57,685 nt of DNA. It comes from Poronia punctata (Eukaryota > Ascomycota > Sordariomycetes > Xylariales > Xylariaceae). The stretch lies in assembly GCA_022579005.1 (NCBI GenBank), contig MU401683.1, forward strand, positions 1-57,685, read 5' to 3'. The stretch's first letter is position 1. Each line of letters opens with the position of its first letter. The translations under genes were made by a program, and so were the position numbers. The notes below the pieces were generated by a model. That model searched no databases. It was given only the letters and a program-made list of their open reading frames with translations, and was not told the DNA's origin. Shown in pieces: positions 55,427 to 57,685 of this stretch.

Positions 55427-57572
55427 ATGTGGTCTAATCGGTACACCAGCTCCCAGTCGACAACCCAGTCGGCTGCCGGTGGCGCGCCCCTTTACCCTGA
55501 CACGCCCCGAGCAAGTCGCTCGACGGCCAAGAGTGACTCCCCGAGCGACGAGGAAAAAGCGCTTGTGAAGGCCTCTGTCAACTTTGGCAGTTTGAAAGAT
55601 CCTTTTGCTGTCACGCCTGGTGTTCCCAAGTCTGTTCCACCCGGATATAGCAGTCGCGGGCCCTTCCCTCAACCGACTCCGAGTCGTGGTCATGGCATGC
55701 CTCGTCAGGCATTTGCGTCGGCACATTCTGCGAGCCGATACAGATCCTCCACTACTGCCAACAATGGTTCCTCAGGTTATAGATACCGTCATGGAATGAA
55801 CGGTTCGGGGTTTAATGGCGGATTCAATAACTCGGGGTTTGGCGGAGCTCCAGGGTTCGGAAATGGCGGTTTCGGCAATCAGGGATTCAACAACGGTGCC
55901 CTCAGTAATGGGGGCTTTCAGAATAACAATATGAATATGCAGATGCATATGAACCAGCTGAACATGAACAGCATGAACAACTCATACGACCCCAATGTAA
56001 GTGGACTCTCCTTTTCTTCTTTCATTTTTCAGTCTATTATCTTCTGAGTTATACTGACACCTTCCCCCTCCAGCCGGTGAACGAACTTCAGAGTTGCCAG
56101 AACGTCTTTGCAAGCATCATGACTGTCATTCAGTACATCAATGTGACACCTGGACTTCCCGCACAAGTCCAGGCGCAGCTGTCCCTCATGATGCAAGATG
56201 TTTCTCAGCGCTTCAGTGCCGTGACCGTCCAGCTGCGTAAGGAGCGGGATGAGGCGAGTCGCCTTCGCGAAGAGGACTACGAGCGCGCCAAGCGTGCGGA
56301 GCAGGAAGTCGAGAAATGCCGCAAGGCCCTTCGGGAACTTGAGCCAGAATTTAATAAGTTGAAAGTCAAGCACACTATATGTGCTGACAGAGAAAAACTT
56401 ATGAAGAATCACATTAAGAGCTTGGAAGGCGTTATTGATGAACAAGAAAAAAACGCAAAGAAGCTCACGATGCAGATGGCCGAGTTCCATGTCCATCATG
56501 AGAACGTGCTCAAGGGTTACAAGGTCACCGAAAAGAGCTCGCAGAAAACCATCACGGTAAGTCGTCATTCACTTACTTATTTACATTTTATTTTACTCAC
56601 AGCCGTTGTTTTCGCAGGAGTTGGAACAAGAGGTCAGAGCGCTTCGAGGCTTCAGCACCCCTACCGGACCAGGCTTGACCAACATCAGTGAGGAAACTGG
56701 AGCTTACATCAGTCCCGATTGTCGACAGCGCGAAGTGTCGAACCACTCTGGTACATCCACCCTTCTCGCCTCTTTGGAGAGAAATGTGGCCAGGGCCGAG
56801 GGAATGGCAAATTCAATGGGCTTCAACCCCGAGGCGCCCGAGTTTGAGCCTCCTTCTCCTATCGTGGAGCATGATGATGAGGAGGATGTTGTTGTCAAGA
56901 AAGAAGAAACGGAAGATGAGGAGAATGCCCCCGTCGCTCCCGCCGAGGACGCTGTTTCTACCCATTCTGCCGATGTCGTCGTCTACAAAGGTCGCGGCGA
57001 CTCTGGAGCCAAGCCAATGAGCAACAACACAACGAAGCCTGCCGTCAACTTTGAACAGTCAATCACGCCATACAATCAAGGCGCTTCTCTCATTCCTGCC
57101 CCAGAGGAACCTCCGCTGATCATGGAAACCCCTTGGGGTATCGTCTACGGTCCTTATCCCACCGTTGACGAGAACTCGCGTCTCCCAGGGGATAAGATGA
57201 TCCCGAGAGACAAGCCAGAATGGGATGCTGTCGACGTCCAGCGAGCGTTGGCGCACTTGTACGACTTGTCGAAGGGATATGTGGCCAACTGTCACATGAA
57301 GGCGGCACCCTGTGTGCCTTATGACAAACTTCGCGATCAGGAGTCTTACACCTATCACTATTTCATGCAACAGGTGTACAAGGATCAGGTTCATGCGTCG
57401 AACCACCTTCAATACTTGCTCGGAACGCAGGCCTTTATTCCTTACTTGCTTCAGAGGACCTGTATTGACTACCTTCTAAAGAAGCTCTTGACTCCCACCG
57501 TCTTCATCGGTTTCTCCGAACAGATGGATAATCATTTACGCGCTTTGCAGAGTCAACTCGCGTCCATTGCTG
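55427..57572 (+). CDS. Large coiled-coil protein with Asn/Gly-rich region (3' end missing)
   Basis: Three exons are visible, 55427-55996, 56074-56556 and 56618-57572, with introns of 77 and 61 nt. A third donor (G|GTATGT) lies at 57573. The partial protein has about 669 residues. Residues 1-125 are Ser/Pro-rich, with KASVNFGSLKDPFAVTPG as the one conserved-looking segment. About 127-190 is low-complexity Asn/Gly/Phe/Met (repeats of NNGGF type), prion-like. A helical region (191-350) contains a strong coiled coil (QLRKERDEASRLREEDYERA). An acidic disordered stretch follows. A globular C-terminal part begins near ETPWGIVYGPYPTVDE and includes HLYDLSKGYVANCHMK and a helical LLGTQAFIPYLLQR. I cannot name the family. 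The gene runs into the poly-G end, so its last exon is lost. Confidence 0.8.
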
Positions 57573-57590
57573 GTATGTTTTTCTCTTGCT

Positions 57591-57668
<78 letters not shown>

Positions 57669-57685
57669 CGGGGGGGGGGGGGGGG
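57591..57685. repeat. Poly-G run at the window end
   Basis: There are 78 consecutive G residues, a single C at 57669, then 16 more G to the end, inside the third intron of the last gene. A real tract this long is improbable. It looks like two-colour-chemistry poly-G read tails assembled at a contig end. Confidence 0.85.

Noticed and set aside
1..57685. CRISPR arrays, rRNA genes, intact transposons or a defence-type gene cluster
   Set aside because: Nothing on either strand supports them; the gene content is ordinary fungal nuclear genes.

Overview
The window reads as nuclear DNA of a filamentous ascomycete (Pezizomycotina). Most genes are single-copy housekeeping genes with short introns (52-107 nt, mostly GTANGT donors), long intergenic gaps, and occasional AT-rich or microsatellite DNA. 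A Sordariomycete is plausible from the gene families and the many AGGTACCT-like motifs, but the sequence alone does not fix the genus. The left edge (1-370) is extreme AT-rich DNA. The right edge is about 95 nt of almost pure G inside an intron. Both are typical assembly-break signatures, so the window may be one whole contig.

Layout. 1-9 kb: a single-pass membrane protein with a PPxY motif, a three-exon aldehyde dehydrogenase, a class I glutamine-amidotransferase-like protein and two divergent orphan genes. 9.7-20.2 kb: a decayed accessory stretch with a short-chain dehydrogenase pseudogene, an APH-kinase-like pseudogene and a membrane-protein remnant, around an intact FAD monooxygenase and one small conserved fungal gene. 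21-26.6 kb: a DUF3632-type gene, a small secreted RNase T1-like protein (effector candidate) and a six-exon kynurenine aminotransferase. 27-52 kb: dense housekeeping genes. These are Dsc3 (Golgi Dsc E3 ligase), Mtr4 (nuclear exosome helicase), COX8, a mitochondrial PPR protein, mitoribosomal mS23/Rsm25, a YJR142W-type Nudix protein, an RBM39-like splicing factor, the sphingolipid fatty-acid 2-hydroxylase Scs7, inner nuclear membrane protein Ima1, and Alg14 (N-glycosylation). 53-57.6 kb: a long pyrimidine-rich leader with an upstream ORF, then a large coiled-coil protein cut by the window end.

I see no operon-like or defence-type system. The genes mostly act in unrelated processes; three nuclear-encoded mitochondrial genes (COX8, PPR, mS23) do lie within 4.5 kb. 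The most useful leads are a hidden in-frame mitochondrial presequence upstream of the usual aminotransferase start, a 90-nt stop-free intron in the monooxygenase, the secreted RNase-like protein, the layered decay of the 9.7-20.2 kb block, and the uORF-bearing leader of the last gene. All exon coordinates were derived by eye from splice consensus, frame continuity and family conservation.
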